A stretch of 64,000 nucleotides of DNA from Hoplostethus atlanticus (GCA_034670405.1 JAXDDX010000011.1:2872501-2936500); one strand, 5' to 3'. Counted from the first letter of the stretch, positions 38,660 to 53,559 are shown. Made by a program: numbers and translations. The notes: generated by a model from the letters alone, not told the origin.

Positions 38660-38812
38660 CCGGTGCAGTAACAAACCAGTTGCTGCTAAGCGCCCTTGAG
38701 CAAGACACTGAATCCCTACCAGCTCCAAGGACTCTGTTATGTAGCTGACCCTGACCCTCCCCCTGAGGAGAGGGGCGAGTGAAAAGGGAATTTCCTCATG
38801 GGGGATCAATCA
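38660..38812 (+). repeat. dispersed teleost repeat fragment
   Basis: The motif GCCCTTGAGCAAGACACTGA and the end TCCTCATGGGGGATCAAT resemble a repeat I know from many fish genomes (SINE-type or non-autonomous). Family not assigned. Confidence 0.3.
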
Positions 38813-39942
38813 TTTATGTCATTTTATTATTTTTTTAATCTGTTATTATGTGCTGAAATTGGCAAATGGCATTGTGGTTTCTGTAGTTGTCTTTCAGTTT
38901 TAAAACACTGCTGTGATAAAGCAGCACTCACATCAGCTTCCAGTCAATTCCTTAAGAAATGCCCCAGCTATCATCATCTCCTAACATTGGATATGACTTA
39001 TTCACTTCAGCTGCTACTGCCCTGACATGGCACCTGCCCACTGCATTATGGGTTATTGCTGCTAACAAATGTTGCAGCCAAACAGGTCTGCATCATCTGT
39101 CCAGTGCAAGTGTAAACATTGTGGACCGTTTCAAATTTAGTTTATCCTTCAATTTAAAAAAAAAAAAAAAAAGGGAGAGCTTGAATCTTTACCATGAAAG
39201 GAGTTTATGTGCAGTTTTATCAAGCAGTGCATGGCGAGTTACAATTCTTGAGGGATGATGCAAGACCCAAAAATAACAACTGTAACTTTGAAGGGAAAAG
39301 GCAGACCCATTTATCCACAGCGTCCACAATTTCAGTTCCTCTCACCATAGGAAAGTCGCTTTGACAACCGTGGCCAAAACAAGTTGAGGGATTCAATCAG
39401 CCAGTTGGAGCCAAACATTTTAAAGCTGCACAATTCAACAGACATTTGTGTTTAGTTTGTATTTTTCTAGTTGGTGTTTGAAAAACGAGAGCACTATGTC
39501 TCAGTCTTTCCAAGGCTACTCATATATCGTTTTAATCCGATGAGATTACCACCATCCTGACGGCATATTTTATAATAGTGCTGTAATATTCCTATAGGGA
39601 TTTATAATGTGTCTGTGGTTTTCAATAATCGTATTTTTATCTCCATTTTATATCAATATAATATCCCTATAATATCCCTATAGTGCTTTCTGACTTTTCA
39701 CCAGGACATTTAAAATCTGGCTGCAGCCTCATGAAAATCCTCCGTTTTTTCAAAGTAAAACCAGCACTAGTAGTTTGATCATTTCCAGTGTTTAGACTTG
39801 ATAAACTTTACTCCTGCGATTCAAAACTAAACCTAAAAGACGGAATGTGTGATTCGGTGTTTTGGTTTGGCATGCGTATAAAAATGTCTAGGCTCCAACT
39901 TCAATGCATTTCGTGGATCTAAATCACACTTACCTCTGCTGT

Positions 39943-40250
39943 CAGCAAGGGGCGAGAGTTGGGAGACTTGTTCCGTGAAAACAAGTCGAAAACTTGGGAG
40001 ATTGTGGATAGAAGTAAGTCGAAAAGTGCTAACTTCAACCGATCCAAGGATTTTAAGGCATTTTCTTACTCTTCTTAACTCTGCCTAGAAAGCAGTCCTC
40101 AGGCGCATCCACTTTACAATAACAATGTACCAAAAAGCCTCAGGACACGGCTTTTATTTTATCCGTAGAAAATCCACAGTTGCTGTTGTCTTGAAAGCAC
40201 ACGGGAGGCTGTCTATTCGGAGACGGAGAGATTTTTATTTCATTTGACGG
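39943..40250 (-). other. possible non-coding 5' exon of utrn
   Basis: On the minus strand this stretch ends at a strong donor (CAGAG/GTAAGTGT, exon side at 39943) and has no long ORF, as a 5' UTR exon would. Start unknown. The only support is the donor, the strand and the position upstream of utrn coding exons. Confidence 0.2.
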
Positions 40251-40684
40251 GTGAACACCGCGATGCTGTGGAGTTTAGCCCCACAACTTTGTTCCTGTTG
40301 CTTGCTTCTTTCCCTGCTGCTTCTCGGAGCTGCGTCAAGTCACCCGGAGTTAGCCACAACATACCGGAAGTTTGGCTATTTTCCTTCAAAATAAAAACAC
40401 GAAACCCGTTTGCTGTTTGTTCGATTCTTTGTAATTTATGACAATCTAACATATGTGGCAGGCAGGCACGGGGCATTTCAGCGGTGTCATATGATGCCTG
40501 ACTTGACTCCAGGTACTCGTTCTCAAAGCCTTTAATTGTACCACTTAAAATAATTTATGGATCCCCTGTAAGGGAATCTCTCTTTGCTTCCCCTCTTCAC
40601 ATGCAAGCCAGAGGGCAGTATCAGTTGCAGAACAGCATCCTGGCAAGGATTTACAGTCTTGCTTCAGCAGAACAAATGCTAGTC

Positions 40685-40755
40685 GACACGTGGTCTTGAA
40701 CCCTGATCCTGAGGTTGACAGAAGTGTAACCACTTGGCCACCCTGCCACCCTATA
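40685..40755 (-). repeat. tRNA-derived SINE head (Leu/Ser-like box A)
   Basis: The minus strand has TGGCCAAGTGGTTA (40727-40740), then GGGTTCAAGACC (40692-40703), the A and B boxes of a tRNA-like Pol III promoter. Helices do not pair well, so it is a SINE or relic rather than a tRNA gene. Confidence 0.45.
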
Positions 40756-42820
40756 GATATATGGCTATCCTATATTTTGCGAAAAAGACTTTCAATTGTA
40801 TATGTATTTTTCATTTACTACAGATTCATCCTTAATTGCAGTTTTTCTTTTCACGTAATGCGCAAAACACGTTACAAAACGTTAGTCAATAAGGGCCTTA
40901 TTTCGAAAGTTTGCCCGGAAGTATCATTTCATTCTGGTTGACTTGACGTTGTCTGCTGCTTTTGCCTTTGGCTGTAAAACTTTTCCTGACGCGCAGATGG
41001 AAACATGGCGCGGTGTGCATCACGTGACGGTGCACCAAAGGAGCCAATGATTCCCAATGGAAAAGAAAAAAAACTTTGAATGAAATGTCACATGTCGTAA
41101 TTGGGACGTTGATTAGGCCAAGGGTTTCAAACAAATTCCACGACCCAAGTAGAGACCCGCCCATTTGATAGAGGTTTTGATGCAAGGACCTTGGATCCTT
41201 TGGGAATCAATGGAATGAGACACTAATTTAGAATAATATCTGGGTTAGATTAATAAAAAATCTGCCTGGTAGGCTTGGTCTTTCTGAAGATGTGGGTATT
41301 CAAACTTTCAGTCTAGGAAAGTTTGCAAGCTGTATCAATCCAATTAATTTTACAGCACAGCAGGGTCCGAGAATATGAGAGCTGTGTGTCTTAAATCATT
41401 TCTCAGTGTCCATATATCAGAGATTTAGTGAGCCTGGTTCTAATCAATTCACTTGCCTGAGTTCTTTAAAACCAATCAGTCTTTGAGCATGTTGCTATGA
41501 TTCCACCCTGGTCATTTCCACAAGGACCAACAATATCAGTTCTAAATGTATCTTTGGATTAATACATTCCATACATAAAACATAAGTCTTTCTTGTGTGT
41601 CAGGACCAGTTTCATTACATAGGGTGTTGTGCTGGCATCAAAGGCAACAGCTTTTCCGGTCTAAGAGGCGACTGAATAATAGATTAAGGCCTGTGGAAAG
41701 AGTGTGGTGATGCAGAGATGTTGATCTTCCATTGTAAGGCCTTGTCCTTCTCCCTCCCTCTTCTCAGTTGTCAGGGCTCTTTTGTGGATGCTTCCTCACA
41801 CAGCTCAAAGAAGCTCAATTTCACAAATTAGCGCCGTTCGGCCTGGAGCACCTATCAAGTGACAGCATAGGTGGTGAGTAGCGAGAGGGTGAGGAGACAG
41901 CCGGAATGTTTACCCATAAATTCACTTACACGTAAAGGTAGATTATGTAAAAAGGGAGGAAAAAAAACAGGTCTGGTTTATTTAAGGTCCCAATCTGAAA
42001 ATCTGGCATGGTACCAACTTTGAAACAGTCACCCAAATACTGGCTTTCTGCATAGTGATTGATTGGACTGAAGACTTTTTTTTCCCCACTCTGAAATGTA
42101 TTGTCTGAGCTTTTGATCCAAAAACAGCCAGTATATGACTGCTAAACATGTGTCATACACTTATTACATGTTTGCATTTGTAGTGTTTGTGAACACTGGA
42201 GTACAACAGACCTACATATTGAATTGTGGCAGGTTAATGTCACTTCCAATAAGTTTATTTTCTATCTACACATCAAACTCTTTTGGAATCTATGTGAATA
42301 TACTCAAACTGTACACACCAGCCCAATAAATTCCATATTGTATCTTTAAAAGAGAAGTGCAGCTATTTTGAGTGAAACTTTTCATGAGGCACATGCAGAT
42401 GACTGGGTGTCCATGAATGCAAGGCATCGCCCTTGCAGCTAAATTATAGGGATGAGTGTATGTAGGCCTTCAGTGGGCCGATGCTGGACTACAGCCAAGA
42501 GACTACAGCGAGGAGTCAGAGTGCCCTCTAGCGTCCCAAAAGTATCATTACTCCTTTAAGGTTCGTTTACCCAAGGGATTTTGCAATACTAATACTAACA
42601 CTGACACAAATTAAAAGGAAAATAATATCAGTAGAATGCACTTTCCTGTTAAAAATGACTTTTTCCCCACTAATAATTCAAATTCAGGATTCACAATGTC
42701 AGATTAAGGCGAAGCATTTACCAGATGTATGGATAGTGTTGTGTCACAAAATCACTTATTCTATCAAGTTCTAAAGTCTAAAATAATACACATTCTCTAT
42801 TACCCTCCACTTGACCCAAC
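40756..42820. other. intergenic sequence, nothing recognised
   Basis: AT-rich, almost free of microsatellites compared with the flanking regions. No coding, RNA or transposon signature recognised. Confidence 0.5.
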
Positions 42821-43198
42821 TAATTCTAAGTAAAACAAAAATCATTTTTATCAGTAAACGTATCAACCGGCAGGTGGTAGGCTTCTACTGCAGAAATAAT
42901 CTAAGTAATTGCATTATACTACGGCTGTAGCTGTGGATTTCACCTTGACCACTGGGATTAATGGGAATCATTATACTATCGTAACAAGATTCTGCTGCAT
43001 GCTGACCCACTGCCCACATACAACGTGATAACTGCAAGCTTCACGTCATAATTGACGATTGATGATTGTGTAATTGATGGTGTAAACTTGAGAATTTGAG
43101 CGCTTGTCGCTGTACATTGTCGAGATTGTGCATGTTTCACTTTCGATCCACGTTTCCCGACCAAATATCTTGAACAGGATGCATTTGCAAAATTCTTT

Positions 43199-43223
43199 AC
43201 CAGGAGTGGGGTTCGAACCCCAC
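43199..43223 (-). pseudogene. tRNA-Leu 3' fragment, copy 1
   Basis: 25 nt identical to the T arm and 3' acceptor strand of the intact gene, cut off at the 5' side of the T stem. It contains box B (GGTTCGAACCC) within a perfect 18-bp palindrome (43206-43223). No box A or anticodon arm. Confidence 0.9.
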
Positions 43224-43601
43224 TAATTCTAAGTAAAACAAAAATCATTTTTATCAGTAAACGTATCAACCGGCAGGTGGTAGGCTTCTACTGCAGAAAT
43301 AATCTAAGTAATTGCATTATACTACGGCTGTAGCTGTGGATTTCACCTTGACCACTGGGATTAATGGGAATCATTATACTATCGTAACAAGATTCTGCTG
43401 CATGCTGACCCACTGCCCACATACAACGTGATAACTGCAAGCTTCACGTCATAATTGACGATTGATGATTGTGTAATTGATGGTGTAAACTTGAGAACTT
43501 GAGCGCTTGTCGCTGTACATTGTCGAGATTGTGCATGTTTCACTTTCGATCCACGTTTCCCGACCAAATATCTTGAACAGGATGCATTTGCAAAATTCTT
43601 T

Positions 43602-43626
43602 ACCAGGAGTGGGGTTCGAACCCCAC
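43602..43626 (-). pseudogene. tRNA-Leu 3' fragment, copy 2
   Basis: Same 25-nt fragment and palindrome as copy 1, one unit (403 bp) further on, box B intact. Confidence 0.9.
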
Positions 43627-44004
43627 TAATTCTAAGTAAAACAAAAATCATTTTTATCAGTAAACGTATCAACCGGCAGGTGGTAGGCTTCTACTGCAGA
43701 AATAATCTAAGTAATTGCATTATACTACGGCTGTAGCTGTGGATTTCACCTTGACCACTGGGATTAATGGGAATCATTATACTATCGTAACAAGATTCTG
43801 CTGCATGCTGACCCACTGCCCACATACAACGTGATAACTGCAAGCTTCACGTCATAATTGACGATTGATGATTGTGTAATTGATGGTGTAAACTTGAGAA
43901 CTTGAGCGCTTGTCGCTGTACATTGTCGAGATTGTGCATGTTTCACTTTCGATCCACGTTTCCCGACCAAATATCTTGAACAGGATGCATTTGCAAAATT
44001 CTTT

Positions 44005-44029
44005 ACCAGGAGTGGGGTTCGAACCCCAC
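44005..44029 (-). pseudogene. tRNA-Leu 3' fragment, copy 3
   Basis: Same 25-nt fragment with intact box B and palindrome. Confidence 0.9.
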
Positions 44030-44407
44030 TAATTCTAAGTAAAACAAAAATCATTTTTATCAGTAAACGTATCAACCGGCAGGTGGTAGGCTTCTACTGC
44101 AGAAATAATCTAAGTAATTGTATTATACTACGGCTGTAGCTGTGGATTTCACCTTGACCACTGGGATTAATGGGAATCATTATACTATCGTAACAAGATT
44201 CTGCTGCATGCTGACCCACTGCCCACATACAACGTGATAACTGCAAGCTTCACGTCATAATTGACGATTGATGATTGTGTAATTGATGGTGTAAACTTGA
44301 GAACTTGAGCGCTTGTCGCTGTACATTGTCGAGATTGTGCATGTTTCACTTTCGATCCACGTTTCCCGACCAAATATCTTGAACAGGATGCATTTGCAAA
44401 ATTCTTT

Positions 44408-44432
44408 ACCAGGAGTGGGGTGCGAACCCCAC
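44408..44432 (-). pseudogene. tRNA-Leu 3' fragment, copy 4 (box B mutated)
   Basis: As the others but with G at 44422, changing box B to GGTTCGCACC on the minus strand and breaking the palindrome. The changed A is nearly invariant in box B, so TFIIIC binding should be weakened here. Confidence 0.9.
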
Positions 44433-44800
44433 TAATTCTAAGTAAAACAAAAATCATTTTTATCAGTAAACGTATCAACCGGCAGGTGGTAGGCTTCTAC
44501 TGCAGAAATAATCTAAGTAATTGTATTATACTACGGCTGTAGCTGTGGATTTCACCTTGACCACTGGGATTAATGGGAATCATTATACTATCGTAACAAG
44601 ATTCTGCTGCATGCTGACCCACTGCCCACATACAACGTGATAACTGCAAGCTTCACGTCATAATTGACGATTGATGATTGTGTAATTGATGGTGTAAACT
44701 TGAGAACTTGAGCGCTTGTCGCTGTACATTGTCGAGATTGTGCATGTTTCACTTTCGATCCACGTTTCCCGACCAAATATCTTGAACAGGATGCATTTGC

Positions 44801-44804
44801 AAAA
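44801..44804 (-). terminator. Pol III terminator of tRNA-Leu
   Basis: TTTT on the minus strand, a few nucleotides after the tRNA 3' end. The same run recurs after each truncated fragment in the array. Confidence 0.6.
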
Positions 44805-44809
44805 TTCTT

Positions 44810-44892
44810 TACCAGGAGTGGGGTTCGAACCCACGCGGACATATGTCCATTGGATCTTAAGTCCAACGCCTTAACCACTCGGCCATCCTGGT
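44810..44892 (-). tRNA. tRNA-Leu (anticodon UAA)
   Basis: 83 nt including the discriminator A; CCA not encoded, as normal in eukaryotes. The 5' strand ACCAGGA pairs with TCCTGGT. The D arm has GGCCGAGTGGTTAAGGC (box A), the anticodon loop has CTTAAGA with anticodon TAA, there is a long class-II variable arm, and the T arm has GTGGG-TTCGAAC-CCCAC (box B). It matches the vertebrate nuclear tRNA-Leu(UAA) as I know it. A Pol III stop (TTTT on the minus strand, 44801-44804) follows. No intron. It is the only complete copy; four truncated copies lie downstream of it. Confidence 0.95.
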
Positions 44893-47550
44893 GTAGACAC
44901 TGCAATTTCTCGCATCAATCTTCTATAAATTGACACACATTTATATTTTATTTTCAATTCTCCTTCTATACATAGCATACGTAGCCGGGAATCAGCTATT
45001 TCCCTTCCAACGTTGGCTGATTGGGAAAGAGTACGATGTCAACATTAGGTGCCGTTAGCCAGAAAGATTAGTGGTGCGACAAGCTGAAGCTAACTTGCTA
45101 ATGCCGTGTTTGTTAACAAGACAGTCATTAAAGCAAATGACACATTGTGAAGCGTGCTTTAATTGTGTTTTAAAACATTAACACACACAATATAAACTGT
45201 AGCCTGCTGGCTTGCTATAGTTAGCGTACATGGATATCGTTACCGCTAACATGCTAACTAGCTTGTAGCGCCTATCCTCTAGCAAGCGCCGACTCTAGCT
45301 ACATCTAGTTACAACATCATGGTGGCTGATAGCACGAGTTACAACATCATGATCGGAACTCTGCGCCGTAGTCATTTACGTGTGTCTACACATTTTTAAC
45401 AAGCAAGGGCGCGCGGTGTACGTGGACTTCTGCAGCTGAAATCAGCAGTCTCGCAGGGGGAGTTTCCCAGTGAAAAGTCCGTAAAAAGTTTGGAGGCTCT
45501 TGGTAGTCAGTCAGAAATAGAGAAGCAGACGATACAGCTACCAGCCACACGGCGCCGGTGAGAAACTCCGGACTAAGGAGACTAGTTCACAGTCAAACTT
45601 GAATCAATTAAGTGTGTAATGACTTTAAACAAAAATTATATATTTGAATAAGCCACTGAGGGGCGAACGGGTTTAACTTATTTAGGACGCGTGTTCTGGG
45701 GTGAAAATAAACCAATGTCTTCAGCAGCTCACCTTAGCAAAGGTAGATAACAGCTTTGTCCAAAATAGATGTTTCCCTTAATTCAGATCGTTCTTCGGCA
45801 CGCCAGCCACTCTGGCATGCTGACCCACTGACACGGTCAAAAAACTGTTTGCCTTTCCCGTTCATTCACACCTGTCTCCCTCTCACCATTCAACCACCTA
45901 CATATGCACATCCACACACTGCTCCACCCCATGTTCAACCACTGAACTGCATGTGCACCAGATGAGGACAAAATAAAACTAACACAAAATCACATTATGG
46001 CTCCAACAAAGTGAAAACAACCGTCCTTGGAATATTTCTGCCTCCCTCTGGTAGAAAAAGTCAGAGGGGTGCAATAAAATATATATATATATATAATTTT
46101 TTAAATATAATTTATAATTTTTTTTATTGTTTATTTAACAGGGACAATGCACAATACATTTATTGTACCAGATATAGCTAAAAGCTAATTTTCATCTGTA
46201 GTCCCTGGGCAGAGGTCTTAGGGCGCACATTTAGTAAAAATGGGTTTATTGCAACTTTACAATGCATATTCCCATAGGACTCTACCTGATTATGATAAAT
46301 TTGCTACACTCAAAAAGATATGGATTGGCATTTCCAAATACCTAATAAACTGTGTACAGTTATGCTGTTGACATACAGGCCCCAATGTGCAAATAGGGTA
46401 ATTGTGAAAAAAGTCTAAAATCTGAAATGTTTCATTATAAACATGAAATCAAATTAAAGTTCTCCCAAAAAAATGCATATTTTGCAAAAAAAAGTGAATT
46501 CTGGCCACTGAAACCACTGTGTAGAACCACATATCCTTTGTATGACGTTCCATTTCCAAAACAATTCTACTGTTCTTCACGGTTTTTACATTCAAAAGCC
46601 ATAGCTTCAGAGAAAAACATCAACAAATCTAAAGATCATATGATGTGTCTCTTCTCCTGTCCGGAAGTTTCGTGACTCTTCAGAAAGAATCTGGAGGAGC
46701 CAGTTGAGTTTCTTCATTCTTGGGTTGGCGAGGTTATGTCCTTCCTGACTGTCACACCTCAATCTGTTTTCTCCATTGTCTCACACTTAATCCTGATTTA
46801 ATCTTTGGTTTACACACCGTCACTGTAACTCAACCTGTTCCTCACACTAATGTTGTCCTTTATCATCCATCAGATCAACTTTTTTAAAACAAATTTAAAC
46901 ATTTCTTATTTGGCTGATTGGCGAAGTGTTTTGGATTTTGGAGGGCCACCATTTCTTTCTGCCTTCTGATCATCCTTTGAGAGGGCATCCTCATCATCCA
47001 TCCAACTATACCACTATGACTAATTCTACTGTTTGTGACAAAGACACAGTAATAGTTTGTTGCTGTCAGGTGAAAGAATTTCAACTGGTCAGGAAGTAAG
47101 AAAAACAGCTTTGTTTTTAGCTTGATATGAGAGGGTTTCATAAGACAAAGGGTCGTAGAATATTCTCAACCCATAGAGAACCATGTATTGAAGTAAAAAC
47201 ATGAAAATCATCAATATTGGAGTTTCATATAACCAAAGCAATTTATTTTCCTATACGGTGAATGTTGGACTTAAAAATGCCGGTAACTCCAAAATGTACA
47301 ACATTTTAAAAACTTCACTCAGATCAGAACAGAGGATCTATGCGGTGTTCAGGACAGAGTTGTGAGACTTTGTTCCCCTGTTCTTCCATTATAAGCTTGT
47401 GGCCCATTGCATACATACATTTCCTTTCAGTTTCCCATACCTTTTTACACACTGGGTCAATGTTTATTCCTGATTTTCAGTTCATTGATACATTTAATCA
47501 GAAAAATGCTAAATAAATACAACTCCCCTGACAAGGGTGAAGATCTTTCT
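44893..47550. other. spacer between tRNA-Leu and stx11 copy 1
   Basis: No protein gene seen. 45400-45600 is CpG-richer than its surroundings but shows no assignable exon. 46118-46225 resembles a dispersed fish repeat (TTATTTAACAGGGACAATGC ... CTGTAGTCCCTGGGCAGAG). An AATAAA on the minus strand at 47463-47468 probably serves stx11 copy 1. Confidence 0.5.
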
Positions 47551-48447
47551 CTACATAACCCCTCTCCAACAGGGTAGACAGGGGCAGCACTGCAGACAGG
47601 GGTTCTTCTTCTTGTACTGTAAGGCCTTCTTGATCTCAGCGTTGACCTTAACAATATATTCCTCCGTGCCACTCACGTTAGCCTCAATGTTGTTAAGCAT
47701 GGATCCCTGTTCCTCCACCACCATGGCCATGTGCAGGAACAGGTCATGGACCTCCTTCAGCCTGGCCTCGAGCTCTACCAGCTCCTTATGTCTGCCTTTG
47801 ATCTCGTGCAGCGCCCAGCGGGACGAGCGCCCACCTTCCATCTGCAGGCTCTGGGACAGCTCAGTCCAGCCCTCACCCCCTTTGTCCACCAGCATGTCTA
47901 GCTGCCCATCAGAGATGTTAGTCCCTATTATGGAGGCCTGCCTCTGGAGACGCCCGCGGCATGTCTCCCTCTGCACCTCCTCAGCCTCATTGTAGGCAGC
48001 CATGGCTGCGTGGAAGGCCCGGGTGAGCGTGTTGTACTGAGCACGGGTGATGCGGCTTGCGGCAGAGTTGGGACCTTCTTTCTCCTCCAGCTGACTGCTC
48101 TGTTCACCCAGGGCCTGAAGGCGGGCATAGATAGCCTCGCCACGTTGGAGGATCCCCCTCGCAATGAAGTCACAGGCCTGTTTGACGAGGCTGAGGCGGC
48201 GCACAGTGGTGCCGAAGCGCTCGTTGTTTGTGCTCAGGCGTTCCACCTCCAAATGGAGTAAGGAGATGTCCTTGCGGATGGAGTGGGCCTCCTTCAGGAT
48301 GCTGTCGATAACGGAGGTGCTCACGAACACCACCGCCTCCTGGGTCAGATCGACCTTGTCTATGTCATTCTGGGATCCATAAAACTCTGACTCGGAGTCC
48401 TCCTGCGCCTCATTAATGGTCTGCAGCATCTCTAGCCTGTCCCGCAT
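47551..48447 (-). CDS. stx11: syntaxin-11, tandem copy 1 (more diverged)
   Basis: Syntaxin-11 is an atypical Q-SNARE without a transmembrane helix. It is held on endosomal or plasma membranes by lipid on C-terminal cysteines, and in mammals is needed for granule release in cytotoxic lymphocytes and platelets. This single-exon CDS gives 298 residues (human 287). I start at MRDRLEML because human Stx11 starts MKDRL and because TCTCTCAG, an acceptor, lies 6 bp upstream; the upstream in-frame ATG at 48537 is therefore probably intronic. N-terminal helical region about residues 30-180; SNARE motif about 200-265 with the zero-layer Gln in VVEEQG (about 247); cysteine-rich tail NPCLQCCPCLPCW. Compared with copy 2 it has lost more conserved text (for example EGWTELSQ instead of RWNIFSE) and has five tail cysteines. 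A polyadenylation signal lies about 85 bp downstream. Zebrafish also has tandem stx11b genes; exact orthology not assigned. Confidence 0.93.
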   Translation of the reverse strand: MRDRLEMLQTINEAQEDSESEFYGSQNDIDKVDLTQEAVVFVSTSVIDSILKEAHSIRKDISLLHLEVERLSTNNERFGTTVRRLSLVKQACDFIARGILQRGEAIYARLQALGEQSSQLEEKEGPNSAASRITRAQYNTLTRAFHAAMAAYNEAEEVQRETCRGRLQRQASIIGTNISDGQLDMLVDKGGEGWTELSQSLQMEGGRSSRWALHEIKGRHKELVELEARLKEVHDLFLHMAMVVEEQGSMLNNIEANVSGTEEYIVKVNAEIKKALQYKKKNPCLQCCPCLPCWRGVM

Positions 48448-52018
<3,571 letters not shown>

Positions 52019-52915
52019 TTATTCATAGCAGGGGAAGCAGCTGCAAAACATCTTCTTAAAGGGGTTGTTCTTGTCATGACGTTTGGCCTTGCTTAGTTTG
52101 ACCAGAACGTCCTGTATGGCCATGTCTGTTTTCTGAACGTTGGTTTGGATGGAGGTCAGCATGGTGCCCTGCTCCTCCACCAGCAGGGCAATGTCCAGGA
52201 AAATCTCATGGATGCCGTTGATGCGGGACTCCAGGTCCACCAACTCCTGGTGACGTTTCTCAATCTGGGTCAAGGCCGACCGAGCGGTCTTGCCTTCGAT
52301 CGAAACGCCCTCACTAAAGATGTTCCACCGGCCTGTCTCAATCATCTCTTCCACCTCTTCGCTTGTCACTTCGCGCCCCACTATCTCCATCTGCCTCTGG
52401 ATCTGGGCCTTGCAGTTCTCCCGATGGCTCATCTCCGCCTCGTTGTAGTCAAACATAGCATCGCGGAAACCGTTGCTGAGGCAGGCATACTGGGTTCTGG
52501 CAATACGTGTGATGGCAGCATTAGGGCCGTGTTCTTCTTCTAGCTCGTGGGCTATTTTGTCCATGTCCCGGAGGTGTGTCAGCACACCTTCAGCCCGCGC
52601 CTTTATATCTGCACCGATGGCATTAGAGTCCCTCGTGATAGTGCTCATGAGGGTGGTGCCCTGGAGCATGCGGGAGTTCTGCTCACGAAGCCTTTTGACC
52701 TCCAGACGGATGAGCTGGACCTCTCGGTGGACATCTTGAGACTGGGCGAAGACCTCCTCCAGGGCAGGGCCGTTGTCAAATACCACTGCCTCGTGGGGCA
52801 GCTCCTCCTCCAGGTCCACGTTGCTGAAGGAGTCGGCGGAAGTGGACTCCGCGTACTCCATCTGCTCCACATGGCCGTCGGAGAGTTCCTGCAAATGGCT
52901 CAGTCTGTCCCTCAT
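52019..52915 (-). CDS. stx11: syntaxin-11, tandem copy 2 (more conserved)
   Basis: Second single-exon syntaxin-11 CDS, also 298 residues, same strand, about 3.6 kb upstream of copy 1 in transcription sense. Start MRDRLSHL chosen by comparison with human MKDRL; an acceptor (CCCTCCAG) lies just upstream, fitting the vertebrate plan of a non-coding first exon plus one coding exon. It keeps more of the human sequence: IARTQYACLSNGF, FDYNEAEMSHRENCKAQIQR, GRWNIFSE, and the SNARE stretch LVEEQGTMLTSIQTNVQKT with zero-layer Gln about 249. The tail FCSCFPCYE has three cysteines for likely palmitoylation and no membrane helix. The stop codon lies within an AATAAA (GAATAAAG). I infer this copy keeps the ancestral role. 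Confidence 0.95.
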   Translation of the reverse strand: MRDRLSHLQELSDGHVEQMEYAESTSADSFSNVDLEEELPHEAVVFDNGPALEEVFAQSQDVHREVQLIRLEVKRLREQNSRMLQGTTLMSTITRDSNAIGADIKARAEGVLTHLRDMDKIAHELEEEHGPNAAITRIARTQYACLSNGFRDAMFDYNEAEMSHRENCKAQIQRQMEIVGREVTSEEVEEMIETGRWNIFSEGVSIEGKTARSALTQIEKRHQELVDLESRINGIHEIFLDIALLVEEQGTMLTSIQTNVQKTDMAIQDVLVKLSKAKRHDKNNPFKKMFCSCFPCYE

Positions 52916-53559
52916 GGCTGGGCTGGAGGGCACGATAAGGAGAGGTTATGGGTTTGAGATCTCTCTAATTGCACAATAAACACTAGTTCTTTCTTTTCTA
53001 ACACACAAATACATATATTTGTACAGATGACCCACTGTGGGCTGATAGAAATGTGCAAGATAAACAAACAAAACAAAATCCTCAGATTCACAGGAGAATC
53101 TGGAATTAAATAACTATTTTGGCCTAGAGGAATAAGAGGGAAATATTTGAGAGGGGAGGCAGTTTACATTTAGGGCACAAAAAAATAATCTTCAGATCAT
53201 ATGATGTGTGTTTCGGCGTTCATAACCACAACCCCTGTCTGATTTAGTTGTCACACCTGTTTTAAGAGTTCCTTTCCTTCTTCCTTCAAATCTAACCCAC
53301 CCAGTTCCGTTCACTTGTCTGACAGGTTTTCACAAAGAATAGTTGTAGGTGGTGCTCCTCACCAAACAAGTTCTTTTGACGTCTAATCAGATTTAAGTTT
53401 TTAATCCAGACACTCATTAGACATTTTGACTGTTTTGATCTAATTGGAGCATTATATACAGACACTATTTTGTTTGTACAACTCAAGCAGTAGTCCAGTA
53501 TTTACCAGGTGTTTCCACTATGAGGTAAAGAGGATGAATTTGAACTTCAGAAGGCCCCA

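Larger units (their letters stand above)
42821..44809 (-). repeat. tandem array, 403-bp unit with tRNA-Leu 3' fragments
   Basis: Five near-identical copies begin at 42821, 43224, 43627, 44030 and 44433. Each unit is about 378 bp of sequence that flanks the tRNA-Leu gene downstream, followed in plus coordinates by the last 25 nt of that gene (T arm and 3' acceptor strand). The fifth copy runs into the intact gene. Differences noticed: T at 43095 in copy 1 only; T at 44121 and 44524 in copies 4-5 where copies 1-3 have C; G at 44422 in the copy-4 fragment. The near-identity implies recent duplication or ongoing homogenisation. Confidence 0.95.

Noticed and set aside
42821..44809. CRISPR-like or centromeric satellite array.
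   Set aside because: There are no short repeats with unique spacers; the whole 403-bp unit repeats and is a local duplication of tRNA flank. Only five copies, so not a satellite array.
42976..44905. A 97-residue ORF (MIRLLIKM...) repeated five times on the minus strand at 403-bp steps, looking like a tandem gene family.
   Set aside because: It is the translation of the tandem unit, crossing the tRNA-Leu fragment. The identical DNA and the tRNA content explain it; no protein family is recognisable.
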